A DNA stretch of 5,948 nt from Armatimonadota bacterium (lineage in GTDB: Bacteria > Armatimonadota > UBA5829), in assembly GCA_023398345.1 (NCBI GenBank), contig JAEWSK010000187.1, forward strand, positions 1 through 5,948, given 5' to 3'. The notes under the pieces were generated by a model. The model was not told where the DNA came from. It was given only the letters and a program-made list of their open reading frames with translations, and ran no database searches. Of this stretch, positions 1 through 5,948 are shown one piece after another (the stretch's first letter is position 1; the number at the start of each line of letters is the position of its first letter). Both the position numbers and the translations under genes were made by a program.

Positions 1-1184
1 AGCGAATCCCTAAGCTGCATCACACACGCCGGACAGCCGGTTGCAACAATCTCCGCGCCGCTTTCACAGACACAGTTCATTTTTGTTTCCGCTACGACCT
101 GCGAGAGTTTCGGATGCGTAATACTAAAAGTTCCCCCACCCCCACAGCACCTATCAGCAAGCTCCATCTCTACAAAGCTATCACCTAAAATACTATTCAA
201 TAGCTGCCTTGGCGTCGAATGAACGCCCATTCCCCGGCGCAAGTGACATGAATCGTGATATGTCACGGTAGCCGCGTCATTTAGCTTGCTAACCGAGCCG
301 TCCGGTGCGTATCGACCGACAAATTCGGATATGTCGATTACTTTGCGCGCGATTGGTTCTGCTTCGCAAAGCCCCAAAAGCTCAGTCCATTCGCGCGATA
401 TTGTCAGGCCGCATGATCCACATGACGTGACAACGAATTCGGCATCGACTGCCGAAAGTGATTTGATGTTTCGTATCGCCAACTCACGAGCATCCTTGAT
501 GTCGCCAGAATTGAAAACGGGAGTCGAACAGCAAACAAGATCATGCGGTAAAATCACCCTCGCGCCTAGTTTGCCAAGCACGCTCACTGTCGCAAGACCT
601 ATTTCGGGATAGATTAAGTTGGCCGCGCAACCGGGGAAATACGCAACTGTAATTTTCGCTTCGCCTTGCGGTTCAATGACTTCTGGTAGCCTTGAAAACA
701 GCGATTTCCGTCCAAGTGTAGGAAAGTCCTTGTCCTTACGTATGCCGATCAGTGGCAGAAGGTAGCGCAATGGATTGTTTTGCATCTCTATCGCTGACAC
801 ATGCTGGGCAAGCCCCATCATACGCATGCCAAGTGCCATCGTGCGCGGATGTTTGAAACCTTCTGAGAAAATTGCTCGCTTTATCAATGGCAGCCCGTCT
901 GTGTCGACAAACCCACACCGCGCAGCAAGCGCGATTCTGTTCGGCTCGACTCCACTGGGACACTCACTTGCACATGCGCGGCAGTTTAGACACCTTTCCA
1001 TCTGTGTCTTGAATGCCTCACTGATCTCTATCTCACCATGAATAGCTGCGCGCGCTAAACGAACTTTTGCCCTGGGAGAAGTCGTTTCTTCGCCCACGAA
1101 CACAGGACATGCCGCCTTGCAAAAACCACATTTCATGCAGTTTGAAAGCGCATCATCAAGATCAGTAATCTGCTTGGGGATCAT
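1..1184 (-). CDS. glcF: Glycolate oxidase / D-lactate dehydrogenase iron-sulfur subunit (GlcF family), 3' end cut by window edge
   Basis: I translated this frame by hand from the ATG at 1184 to the left edge: 394 codons with no stop, so the gene is open and simply leaves the window. Two 4Fe-4S ferredoxin motifs of the form CxxCxxCxxxCP are at C16/C19/C22/C26 and C65/C68/C71/C75. Two cysteine-rich CCG domains follow: C186, C218-C219, C255, C258, and C313, C346-C347, C384, C387. Family members usually have about 400-430 residues, so only a short tail should be missing. The family passes electrons from the flavin subunit to the quinone pool at the membrane. The start lies 4 bases after the glcD stop and has no good Shine-Dalgarno site, which suggests translational coupling. 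One oddity is that the first CCG motif reads CCS. The exact substrate (glycolate, D-lactate or another 2-hydroxy acid) cannot be read from the sequence. The family call is firm; the symbol is family-level. Confidence 0.93.
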   Translation of the reverse strand, partial: MIPKQITDLDDALSNCMKCGFCKAACPVFVGEETTSPRAKVRLARAAIHGEIEISEAFKTQMERCLNCRACASECPSGVEPNRIALAARCGFVDTDGLPLIKRAIFSEGFKHPRTMALGMRMMGLAQHVSAIEMQNNPLRYLLPLIGIRKDKDFPTLGRKSLFSRLPEVIEPQGEAKITVAYFPGCAANLIYPEIGLATVSVLGKLGARVILPHDLVCCSTPVFNSGDIKDARELAIRNIKSLSAVDAEFVVTSCGSCGLTISREWTELLGLCEAEPIARKVIDISEFVGRYAPDGSVSKLNDAATVTYHDSCHLRRGMGVHSTPRQLLNSILGDSFVEMELADRCCGGGGTFSITHPKLSQVVAETKMNCVCESGAEIVATGCPACVMQLRDS

Positions 1185-1188
1185 AAAA

Positions 1189-2577
1189 CTACACGAACTT
1201 TCCGGGATTAAAAATGCCATTGGGATCAAGCGCGCGCTTGATTTTTCGCATGACCTCGATGCTTGATTCTCCGACTTCACTAACAAGTGCCGATGCCTTG
1301 CAAAAGCCGATGCCATGTTCTCCGCTGATCGTGCCGCCAAGCTCAAGCGCATCTGCAAAAAGTTGTTCGATGGCGGCATCAACGCGCTTCATTTCTTCTT
1401 TATCACGCTCATCGGTAAGAATTGTCGGATGCAAATTTCCATCGCCTGCATGCCCAAAAGTGCCAATGGCGATGTTGTAATCTTGCGCGACTTTTTCTAC
1501 TCTCTCAATCATATCGGCCAGCTTCGGCAGCGGAACGGTCACATCTTCTAAGATAGATGTCGGTTTTACACGTGAAAGTGCAGCCAACGCCACACGTCGT
1601 GCTTGCCAGATTTTGTCGCGCTCATCTGCGTCATTGGCCTGCTGAATGGAAATTGCGCCACTGTCGGTCAGCGCCTTAATTCCCAATTGCCATTCCTGTT
1701 CGACCGCGCATTCGACAAGCCCGTCAAATTCCGCCAAAACCAATGCCCCCGCGTCGATAGGCAGCCCCAAATGCGCATAGTCCTCAATCACACGCAGAGT
1801 AAAATTGTCTATAATCTCAAGCGTGCCTGGGACTAAACCGGCAGATACGATATTTGCCACTGCAAGACCGGCTGCTGCAGGGCTGGCAAATGTGGCGGTC
1901 ATAGACTTTCGATATTTCGGCAGAGGCACAAGCCGCAGCGAGATTTCTGTTATCACCCCAAGGGTTCCTTCAGAACCGCACATCAGCGATACCAAATCAT
2001 AGCCCGCCACGCATTTTCGTGTTCTTGCTCCACTGGAAAAAATCTCACCGGTCGGGGCGACTGCGTTGAGTTGCATCAAATAGTTGCGAGTGACACCGTA
2101 TTTTCCCGCTCGCAGGCCGCCTGCATTCTCCGCGACATTGCCTCCAATAGTGGAAACATTCACACTTCCCGGGTCGGGCGGATACAGCAAACCAATTTTC
2201 TCAGCCGCACCGACAATTGTGGCAGTTATCACACCAGGCTCAACAATCATGTGCTGATTGCCGGCATCTAGTTCGACGATCTTATTCATGCGGGTTAGAT
2301 CGAGAACAATGCCGCCGCTCGATGCTACAGAGCCACCACTCAATCCAGTGCCCGCTCCCCTTGGCACAACAGGGAAAGACGCATCATTTGCAAGAATTAA
2401 AATCTTTGATATTTGCTCTGCGTTTATTGGGCGCACGATTGCATCAGGCACATATTCAGTGCGCTGGCCGTCATAGGCATAACAAAGCCGATCTTCATTT
2501 GAGGTCAAAACGTAATCCGCGCCGATAATCTCCGATAGCTTCTCAAGCACAGATTTCGATAAAGAAGGGGTGTTCAT
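1189..2577 (-). CDS. glcD: FAD-linked 2-hydroxy-acid oxidase, glycolate oxidase subunit GlcD family
   Basis: This is a 462-residue flavoprotein of the FAD_binding_4 / FAD-oxidase C-terminal class, which oxidises glycolate, D-lactate or a similar 2-hydroxy acid to the 2-oxo acid. Numbering from the ATG at 2577, visible motifs are PRGAGTGLSGG (about 72-82) and DPGSVNVSTIGGNVAENAGG (135-154) in the PP-loop FAD fold, GYDLVSLMCGSEGTLGVIT (192-210), then HAGDGNLHP (376-384), EHGIG (420-424) and a final NPGKF typical of the family. The open frame extends 30 codons upstream to a TTG at 2667. I reject that start because the extension has no family similarity, begins inside a terminator-like hairpin, and the protein from 2577 has the normal family N-terminus and length. 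No Shine-Dalgarno site precedes 2577; a promoter lies immediately upstream. It forms an operon with the iron-sulfur subunit. No GlcE gene lies between or just upstream of them. The substrate is uncertain. Confidence 0.93.
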   Translation of the reverse strand: MNTPSLSKSVLEKLSEIIGADYVLTSNEDRLCYAYDGQRTEYVPDAIVRPINAEQISKILILANDASFPVVPRGAGTGLSGGSVASSGGIVLDLTRMNKIVELDAGNQHMIVEPGVITATIVGAAEKIGLLYPPDPGSVNVSTIGGNVAENAGGLRAGKYGVTRNYLMQLNAVAPTGEIFSSGARTRKCVAGYDLVSLMCGSEGTLGVITEISLRLVPLPKYRKSMTATFASPAAAGLAVANIVSAGLVPGTLEIIDNFTLRVIEDYAHLGLPIDAGALVLAEFDGLVECAVEQEWQLGIKALTDSGAISIQQANDADERDKIWQARRVALAALSRVKPTSILEDVTVPLPKLADMIERVEKVAQDYNIAIGTFGHAGDGNLHPTILTDERDKEEMKRVDAAIEQLFADALELGGTISGEHGIGFCKASALVSEVGESSIEVMRKIKRALDPNGIFNPGKFV

Positions 2578-2583
2578 AGGTTT

Positions 2584-2613
2584 AGGATAGGTCAAACTGC
2601 ATTGGAACGTCAA
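2584..2613 (-). promoter_or_regulatory. Predicted sigma70-type promoter of the glcD-glcF operon
   Basis: On the minus strand, TTGACG (2613-2608) and TATCCT (2589-2584) are separated by 18 bases, matching the consensus at 5/6 and 4/6. Only six bases separate the -10 box from the glcD ATG at 2577. A start site about 7 bases past the -10 box would fall on or next to the A of the ATG, predicting a leaderless or almost leaderless mRNA. The absence of a Shine-Dalgarno site agrees with this. The upstream hairpin would insulate the operon from the preceding gene. The element is inferred from sequence only. Confidence 0.55.
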
Positions 2614-2619
2614 GAGGAC

Positions 2620-2668
2620 AAAATTACAATTCAATTGGGAAACCCTTCGTAACGGAGGGTTTCCCAAT
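2620..2668 (-). terminator. Rho-independent-type terminator after the Spy-like gene
   Basis: A perfect 13-bp inverted repeat has arms at 2634-2646 and 2656-2668 (ATTGGGAAACCCT and its complement) around a 9-base loop. It begins 14 bases after the stop codon of the Spy-like gene. In the minus-strand transcript the stem is followed by a broken U-rich run (TGAATTGTAATTTTG, 8 T in 15), which is weaker than a classic U-tract. The opposite strand has no T-run after the stem, so the direction fits the Spy-like gene. The stem is certain; termination is inferred. Confidence 0.7.
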
Positions 2669-2682
2669 GCATGTGTTAAGGA

Positions 2683-3225
2683 TTACTTTGTGTAAGGGCA
2701 ATTGGGGCCGCCGGCTCCAGGCCCAGTGCCAGTTCCCATTCCAGCACCACAGCAAAGCCCACAGCCCATACCCATACACATACCCGGCCGGGACTTCATC
2801 ATCTCCTGCAGCTTCACGCGTTGATCGGCAGTAAGCACCTCGATGGCGGAAATTGCATGGTCAATTGCTGAGTTGCGAACCTGCATGCGAAGCGTGTCTA
2901 ACTCAGACGCTAAACTTTTAATCGCTGCAGCATCGGGCTGACTCTCCATCCACAGCTCTCCCATCTGCTTCATCTTGGCCTGAATTTCAGTCCTTGCAGT
3001 CTGGGTAGAACTCATAAAGTCGCTTTGAATAGCCTTGATTTTTGATACTTGGTCATTAGTAAGGCTGAGCTCTTTGCTGATTTTATCCAGCATGCCCAAG
3101 CCCATGCACCAGCCACCGCCGGTTGCCGGGCCAGCCTTGCCCATCCTGCCTTTCTGAGCAAATACAACACCAACGCTCATCACAAGAGCCAGCACCAGCA
3201 CAAAAGCAACAATCTTGATTTTCAT
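2683..3225 (-). CDS. Exported Spy/CpxP-like protein with a Cys/Met/Gly-rich C-terminal tail
   Basis: This 180-residue protein starts with a clear signal peptide: MKIK, a hydrophobic stretch at about 5-20, and a probable cleavage after VFA at residue 23. The mature part resembles the Spy/CpxP/LTXXQ family of small alpha-helical periplasmic proteins. Two LTxxQ motifs are visible, L55-Q59 (LTNDQ) and L131-Q135 (LTADQ), flanking an amphipathic helical core at about 60-125. Known relatives act as chaperones or envelope-stress and metal sensors. The unusual part is the tail at 148-180, rich in Gly and Met with cysteines C150, C155, C158, C159 and C176; another Cys, C40, sits in a Gly/Met patch near the mature N-terminus. 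This suggests metal binding, but that is inference. The start is supported by GGAGG at 3232-3236, six bases before the ATG. It lies 86 bases after the NlpC/P60 gene and ends before a strong hairpin. The family call is likely; the specific function is unknown. Confidence 0.82.
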   Translation of the reverse strand: MKIKIVAFVLVLALVMSVGVVFAQKGRMGKAGPATGGGWCMGLGMLDKISKELSLTNDQVSKIKAIQSDFMSSTQTARTEIQAKMKQMGELWMESQPDAAAIKSLASELDTLRMQVRNSAIDHAISAIEVLTADQRVKLQEMMKSRPGMCMGMGCGLCCGAGMGTGTGPGAGGPNCPYTK

Positions 3226-3231
3226 AGCTTT

Positions 3232-3236
3232 CCTCC
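3232..3236 (-). promoter_or_regulatory. Ribosome binding site of the Spy-like gene
   Basis: GGAGG on the minus strand, within GGGAGGA, ends six bases before the ATG at 3225. It fixes this start and shows that the organism uses canonical Shine-Dalgarno sites. That makes the lack of one before glcD more meaningful. Confidence 0.85.
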
Positions 3237-3311
3237 CATTTGCCTCATGGCACTCGTTAGTTTTTTCCGCGCTGCGTTATTGGCAAACAACTATGTGACA
3301 TTCAACATAAT

Positions 3312-4139
3312 TTAAGAACGTCGCGCCGCAACTAGGCTACGTGAAAATAAGTTGTTTGCGAGGCTGTCAATTGCCACGCCACTTTTGCTTGCTGAACAGT
3401 GTATAAAGTATCCACCACCTGCATATATGCCGCAATGGTCAGGATATGATCTTTTGCATGCAAAATACAATCGATCGCCGGGCTGAAGCTGATCGAACGG
3501 CACACCGATTCCCACTTGCGCCTGCTGTCTTGCCGTGCGAGGCAGTGACACGCCAAATCGATTGAAAACCGAACGAACAAACGCTGAACAGTCCATGCCG
3601 GTCGCAGACGAAGTCCCGCCGTAGACATATGGGATTCCCATATACTGTGTGGCGGTGCGTATGATTTCGTTGTCAGTAAAATTGCATCTTGACACATTTG
3701 ATCCGCGGGAGGTTTGAGTTGCACGGTCTATGTTAGATTTCTTCGTGACCAAGTCATAGCCGATTAGCTTTACATGCTTTGCAGGTATCCAGCCCGTAGC
3801 GCCGTTGACCATCAATACCCCCATCCAATCGCGCTCCTCGCGGATAACCGCGAGCGGAGTTTGGGCGGAAACACGCGCATACAGACGACCGGAAGTGGAC
3901 TTTGACTGATATATTGTCGCTGAGGCCGAAGTAACCAATCCCACGCGACCGACTTTGACGGTTGTATCGTGAGATGACTTCGTTGTTTTTGGCTTGTGGC
4001 TGGATTGAGAACTGGGCTTTGACGCGTCACCAAGTGACGGTGTTTCAAGATTTAGCGTAATTGTCTGCGCACAAAACGCAGACGAACATAAAAACGTCAG
4101 AACAACAACCGACAACAGACGTCTAAACAATCTATCCAT
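3312..4139 (-). CDS. Exported SH3-domain and NlpC/P60 cell-wall peptidase
   Basis: From the ATG at 4139 this is a 275-residue exported protein. Residues 1-24 form a signal peptide (RLFRR, a hydrophobic core, then a cut near AFCA). A Ser/Thr/Lys-rich linker runs to about 60, a bacterial SH3-like domain spans about 66-126 (ending GWIPAKHVKLIG), and an NlpC/P60 domain spans about 156-268. The catalytic Cys184 is in GMDCSAF; H235 (DHCGIY) and H247 (FIHCS) are the histidine positions expected for the family. Such enzymes cut peptide stems of peptidoglycan, typically gamma-D-Glu to diamino acid bonds, while the SH3 domain helps bind the wall. The open frame continues upstream to a GTG at 4235, but the added 32 residues are Cys/Arg-rich, would bury the signal peptide and lack a ribosome site. 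GGAGG lies only one base before the chosen ATG, so the TTG three codons downstream (4130) is an alternative start. The family assignment is firm. Confidence 0.88.
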   Translation of the reverse strand: MDRLFRRLLSVVVLTFLCSSAFCAQTITLNLETPSLGDASKPSSQSSHKPKTTKSSHDTTVKVGRVGLVTSASATIYQSKSTSGRLYARVSAQTPLAVIREERDWMGVLMVNGATGWIPAKHVKLIGYDLVTKKSNIDRATQTSRGSNVSRCNFTDNEIIRTATQYMGIPYVYGGTSSATGMDCSAFVRSVFNRFGVSLPRTARQQAQVGIGVPFDQLQPGDRLYFACKRSYPDHCGIYAGGGYFIHCSASKSGVAIDSLANNLFSRSLVAARRS

Positions 4140-4140
4140 T

Positions 4141-4164
4141 CCTCCAAACCACCGCATTAGTATA
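4141..4164 (-). promoter_or_regulatory. Possible -10 box and ribosome site of the NlpC/P60 gene
   Basis: On the minus strand TATACT (4164-4159) matches the -10 consensus at 5/6, and GGAGG (4145-4141) follows just before the ATG at 4139. No acceptable -35 box is found at 16-19 bases upstream. If this promoter is real, transcription would begin near 4152 with a leader of about 12 bases, which excludes the upstream GTG start. The gene could instead be read through from the tRNA-Leu promoter, because no terminator follows the tRNA. Confidence 0.35.
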
Positions 4165-4269
4165 CAACACCATTGCATATTATCGGCATCACGCCTACAG
4201 GTGGTTAGACGGCAAGTGCAATCGAATAGTTTCACCTGCTAGGTGGCGGAATTGCAAGGAAGTTTAGAA

Positions 4270-4353
<84 letters not shown>

Positions 4354-4362
4354 ACAAGCGTC

Positions 4363-4392
4363 AGTCTACCAAAATGATCACATTGATGTCAA
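4363..4392 (-). promoter_or_regulatory. Predicted promoter of tRNA-Leu, overlapping the helicase 3' end
   Basis: On the minus strand a perfect TTGACA (4392-4387) and TAGACT (4368-4363, 4/6) are separated by 18 bases. The expected start site is near 4356, three bases before the mature tRNA 5' end. The -35 box is formed by the Leu-Thr codons of the helicase C-terminus (TLTSM then stop), so the promoter is embedded in coding sequence. Confidence 0.65.
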
Positions 4393-5948
4393 CGTGCGAA
4401 GCAAAAACGCTGCGCCGGGTTTATCTAGCGGTTCATTGTTGTTGCCGCATTTCGGCGATTGGACGCATCCGGGACAACCATCGTCGCATGGGCAATCCTC
4501 GATGACGCGCAAAGTTGCGTCCAACAATTGCTCTATTTGGTCATAGGCGTTGCGTGCAATTCCAACACCTCCGGCATGGCCGTCATATATAAATATTGCG
4601 GCACAGCCGTCTGTGTCGGGGTGGGATGGATGGGACACGCCGCCTATATCATTGCGATCACAAAGCGCAATTAGTGGAAGAATGCCGATTGACGCATGCT
4701 CGATGGCATGTATCGTGCCGCCGAGATCATATCCATGTCCAATAAGTCTATTTGTCAGTTCCTGCGGCAATGCAATCCAAACGGCTTGGGTATCCAGATG
4801 CGACTCAGGCAATTGAAGTGGCGTTCTGTCGATAACCTCATCGCTAAAGAGCCTTTTTCGCCAAAAGTGCGTTACTTGGTTGCCGACTGTCACATCGCCA
4901 AAGCAAACTCGAGTTTTGCCTATGCTGCGCGACTCCAGGCATTCGCGAACCTCAGACCATGTTCTATTGCCGGATGTTGTGTAATAGTTGACCTCGCTGC
5001 GCTCGACAAATGCGCTCTTTGTGTCAAAATCAAGCCGCGTGACAACATAGGACTCACCAGCATGCAGATAAACTGCGCCGGGATGCACCACATCGAATGC
5101 GTTCGCGCCATCAACTGTACCTAACAGTGTCCCGCCATTATCCACACAGACAATATCATAACTCTCGCTCGACGATGATCTTATATTCACGCCCATTGCA
5201 GGATAATTGCCGCCGGGCCAATACCACTGCCCGTTATAACCGAGTTGGTGCATCTCCTCCAGCACGCCCAGCACTTCCCAAGCGCGCGCGCCAAATAATT
5301 TGTCCACTTCATCGTTTGCGATCGGCAGTTCGTATGCAGCGCACACCAAGTGATCCGCAAGAACATAGGGATTTTGATTATTTACTATTGCGCGTTCGTG
5401 CGCCGCGTCAAAAAAGAAATTGGGATTGCGCATGAGAAATTGGTCGATTGGATCATCATACGCAACCATTACTGCAAGCGATTGCTGCATTCCCCTGCCT
5501 GCGCGTCCTGCCTGCTGCCATGTACTTGCAACGCTGCCGGGATAGCCGGTCATAATGGCCGCATCCAACCCGCCAATGTCAACACCGACTTCCAGCGCCG
5601 ATGTCGATGTGACGCCTATCAGGTTCCCATCGAATAATTTTCGCTCTATTTCGCGCCGCTCTTTTGGAGTGTATCCGGCGCGATAGGCCATTATTTTATC
5701 GGCATTGGGTGACTTCTCATCGCGAAGTGCCGTGCGCGCATATCGAAGTATGAGTTCAGCGGTCTTGCGCGCCTTTGTAAAAGCAATCGTGCGTACGCCA
5801 TGACCAACAAGCCTAGTAAATAATCCCACGGCCTCTGAGTTTGCGCTCTTGCGTTCGCCTTTTGAGGACAGATACGGCGGGTTCCAGAAAACAAACACTT
5901 TCTCGCCAGAAGGTGATCCGTCATTATCGATTACGCGCGCATCTGTTC
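4378..5948 (-). CDS. DEAD/DEAH-type helicase with DUF1998-like C-terminus (MrfA/YprA class), 5' end outside window
   Basis: The frame is open to the right edge, so the N-terminus, including the Walker A and DEAH motifs, is missing; 522 residues are visible. A GTG at 5898 is internal, because the upstream 16 residues (ending GEKVFVFWNPP) continue the family pattern. Helicase domain 2 comes first: HGVRTIAFTKARK (motif IV region), STSALEVGVDIGG (motif V) and QQAGRAGRG (motif VI arginines). A large C-terminal region follows, and near the end a cysteine cluster of the form CPCDDGCPGCVQSPKC (485, 487, 491, 494, 500 in window numbering) that in relatives binds zinc. Characterised MrfA of Bacillus subtilis is a 3'-5' DNA helicase of mitomycin-adduct repair, and this protein is probably a DNA-repair helicase of that class. 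Its stop is 24 bases before tRNA-Leu, and the tRNA promoter overlaps its last codons. The family is well supported; orthology to MrfA itself is not shown. Confidence 0.92.
   Translation of the reverse strand, partial: TDARVIDNDGSPSGEKVFVFWNPPYLSSKGERKSANSEAVGLFTRLVGHGVRTIAFTKARKTAELILRYARTALRDEKSPNADKIMAYRAGYTPKERREIERKLFDGNLIGVTSTSALEVGVDIGGLDAAIMTGYPGSVASTWQQAGRAGRGMQQSLAVMVAYDDPIDQFLMRNPNFFFDAAHERAIVNNQNPYVLADHLVCAAYELPIANDEVDKLFGARAWEVLGVLEEMHQLGYNGQWYWPGGNYPAMGVNIRSSSSESYDIVCVDNGGTLLGTVDGANAFDVVHPGAVYLHAGESYVVTRLDFDTKSAFVERSEVNYYTTSGNRTWSEVRECLESRSIGKTRVCFGDVTVGNQVTHFWRKRLFSDEVIDRTPLQLPESHLDTQAVWIALPQELTNRLIGHGYDLGGTIHAIEHASIGILPLIALCDRNDIGGVSHPSHPDTDGCAAIFIYDGHAGGVGIARNAYDQIEQLLDATLRVIEDCPCDDGCPGCVQSPKCGNNNEPLDKPGAAFLLRTLTSM

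Noticed and set aside
286..612. 108-codon plus-strand open frame
   Set aside because: It is antisense to the GlcF-like gene, Ser/Thr-rich with no domain, and lacks a ribosome site.
736..963. 75-codon minus-strand frame beginning MSQWSRAEQ
   Set aside because: It is an alternative frame inside the GlcF-like gene, whose own frame is uninterrupted and carries all family motifs.
2578..2667. Upstream TTG start giving GlcD a 30-residue extension
   Set aside because: The extension begins in the arm of the terminator hairpin, has no family similarity and spans the predicted promoter.
3237..3311. Separate promoter for the Spy-like gene in the 86-base gap (TTGAAT-17-CAATAA)
   Set aside because: The match to consensus is too weak, and no terminator separates the gene from the NlpC/P60 gene, so co-transcription is equally possible.
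4140..4235. Upstream GTG start giving the NlpC/P60 protein 32 extra residues
   Set aside because: It has no ribosome site, would hide the signal peptide inside the protein, and overlaps the probable -10 box.
4223..4260. Short inverted repeat CACCT-AGC-AGGTG after the tRNA as a terminator
   Set aside because: A 5-bp stem with no following T-run is too weak to call.
4696..5124. 142-codon plus-strand open frame
   Set aside because: It lies fully antisense to the helicase, has no recognisable domain, and is explained by the codon pattern of the real gene.

Overview
The window reads as ordinary bacterial chromosome. Five protein genes and one tRNA gene all lie on the minus strand, packed closely, so transcription runs from high to low coordinates. 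Base composition looks balanced, near 50% G+C by eye. Three features point to a bacterium, probably one with an outer membrane: two exported proteins (one of the Spy/CpxP periplasmic class), a tRNA-Leu with an encoded CCA end, and GGAGG ribosome sites. I cannot place the phylum. The helicase and SH3-NlpC/P60 types would fit Armatimonadota or a similar lineage, but that is a guess.

Layout from right to left. 5948-4378 is the C-terminal part of a DEAD/DEAH-type helicase with a DUF1998-like cysteine-rich end (MrfA/YprA class); its N-terminus lies outside the window. 4353-4270 is tRNA-Leu(UAA), whose likely promoter starts inside the last codons of the helicase gene. 4139-3312 is an exported SH3 plus NlpC/P60 cell-wall peptidase. 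3225-2683 is a small exported Spy/CpxP-like protein with a Cys/Met/Gly-rich tail, followed by a strong 13-bp hairpin that probably terminates it. 2577-1189 is an FAD-linked glycolate oxidase/D-lactate dehydrogenase subunit (GlcD family). After a 4-base gap, 1184 to the left edge is its iron-sulfur partner (GlcF family), which lacks its last residues at the window edge.

GlcD and GlcF form one clear functional unit. The flavin subunit oxidises a 2-hydroxy acid and passes electrons through two 4Fe-4S clusters and cysteine-rich CCG domains towards the membrane quinone pool. A consensus-like promoter sits so close to the glcD ATG that the mRNA may be leaderless. The wall hydrolase and the Spy-like protein both act outside the cytoplasm and could share a transcript, but nothing proves it. 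The helicase is a probable DNA-repair factor unrelated to the rest. No mobile element, CRISPR array, phage gene or defence island is visible, and I found no convincing new multi-gene system. The points worth checking are regulatory (leaderless glcD, embedded tRNA promoter) and small protein-level oddities.
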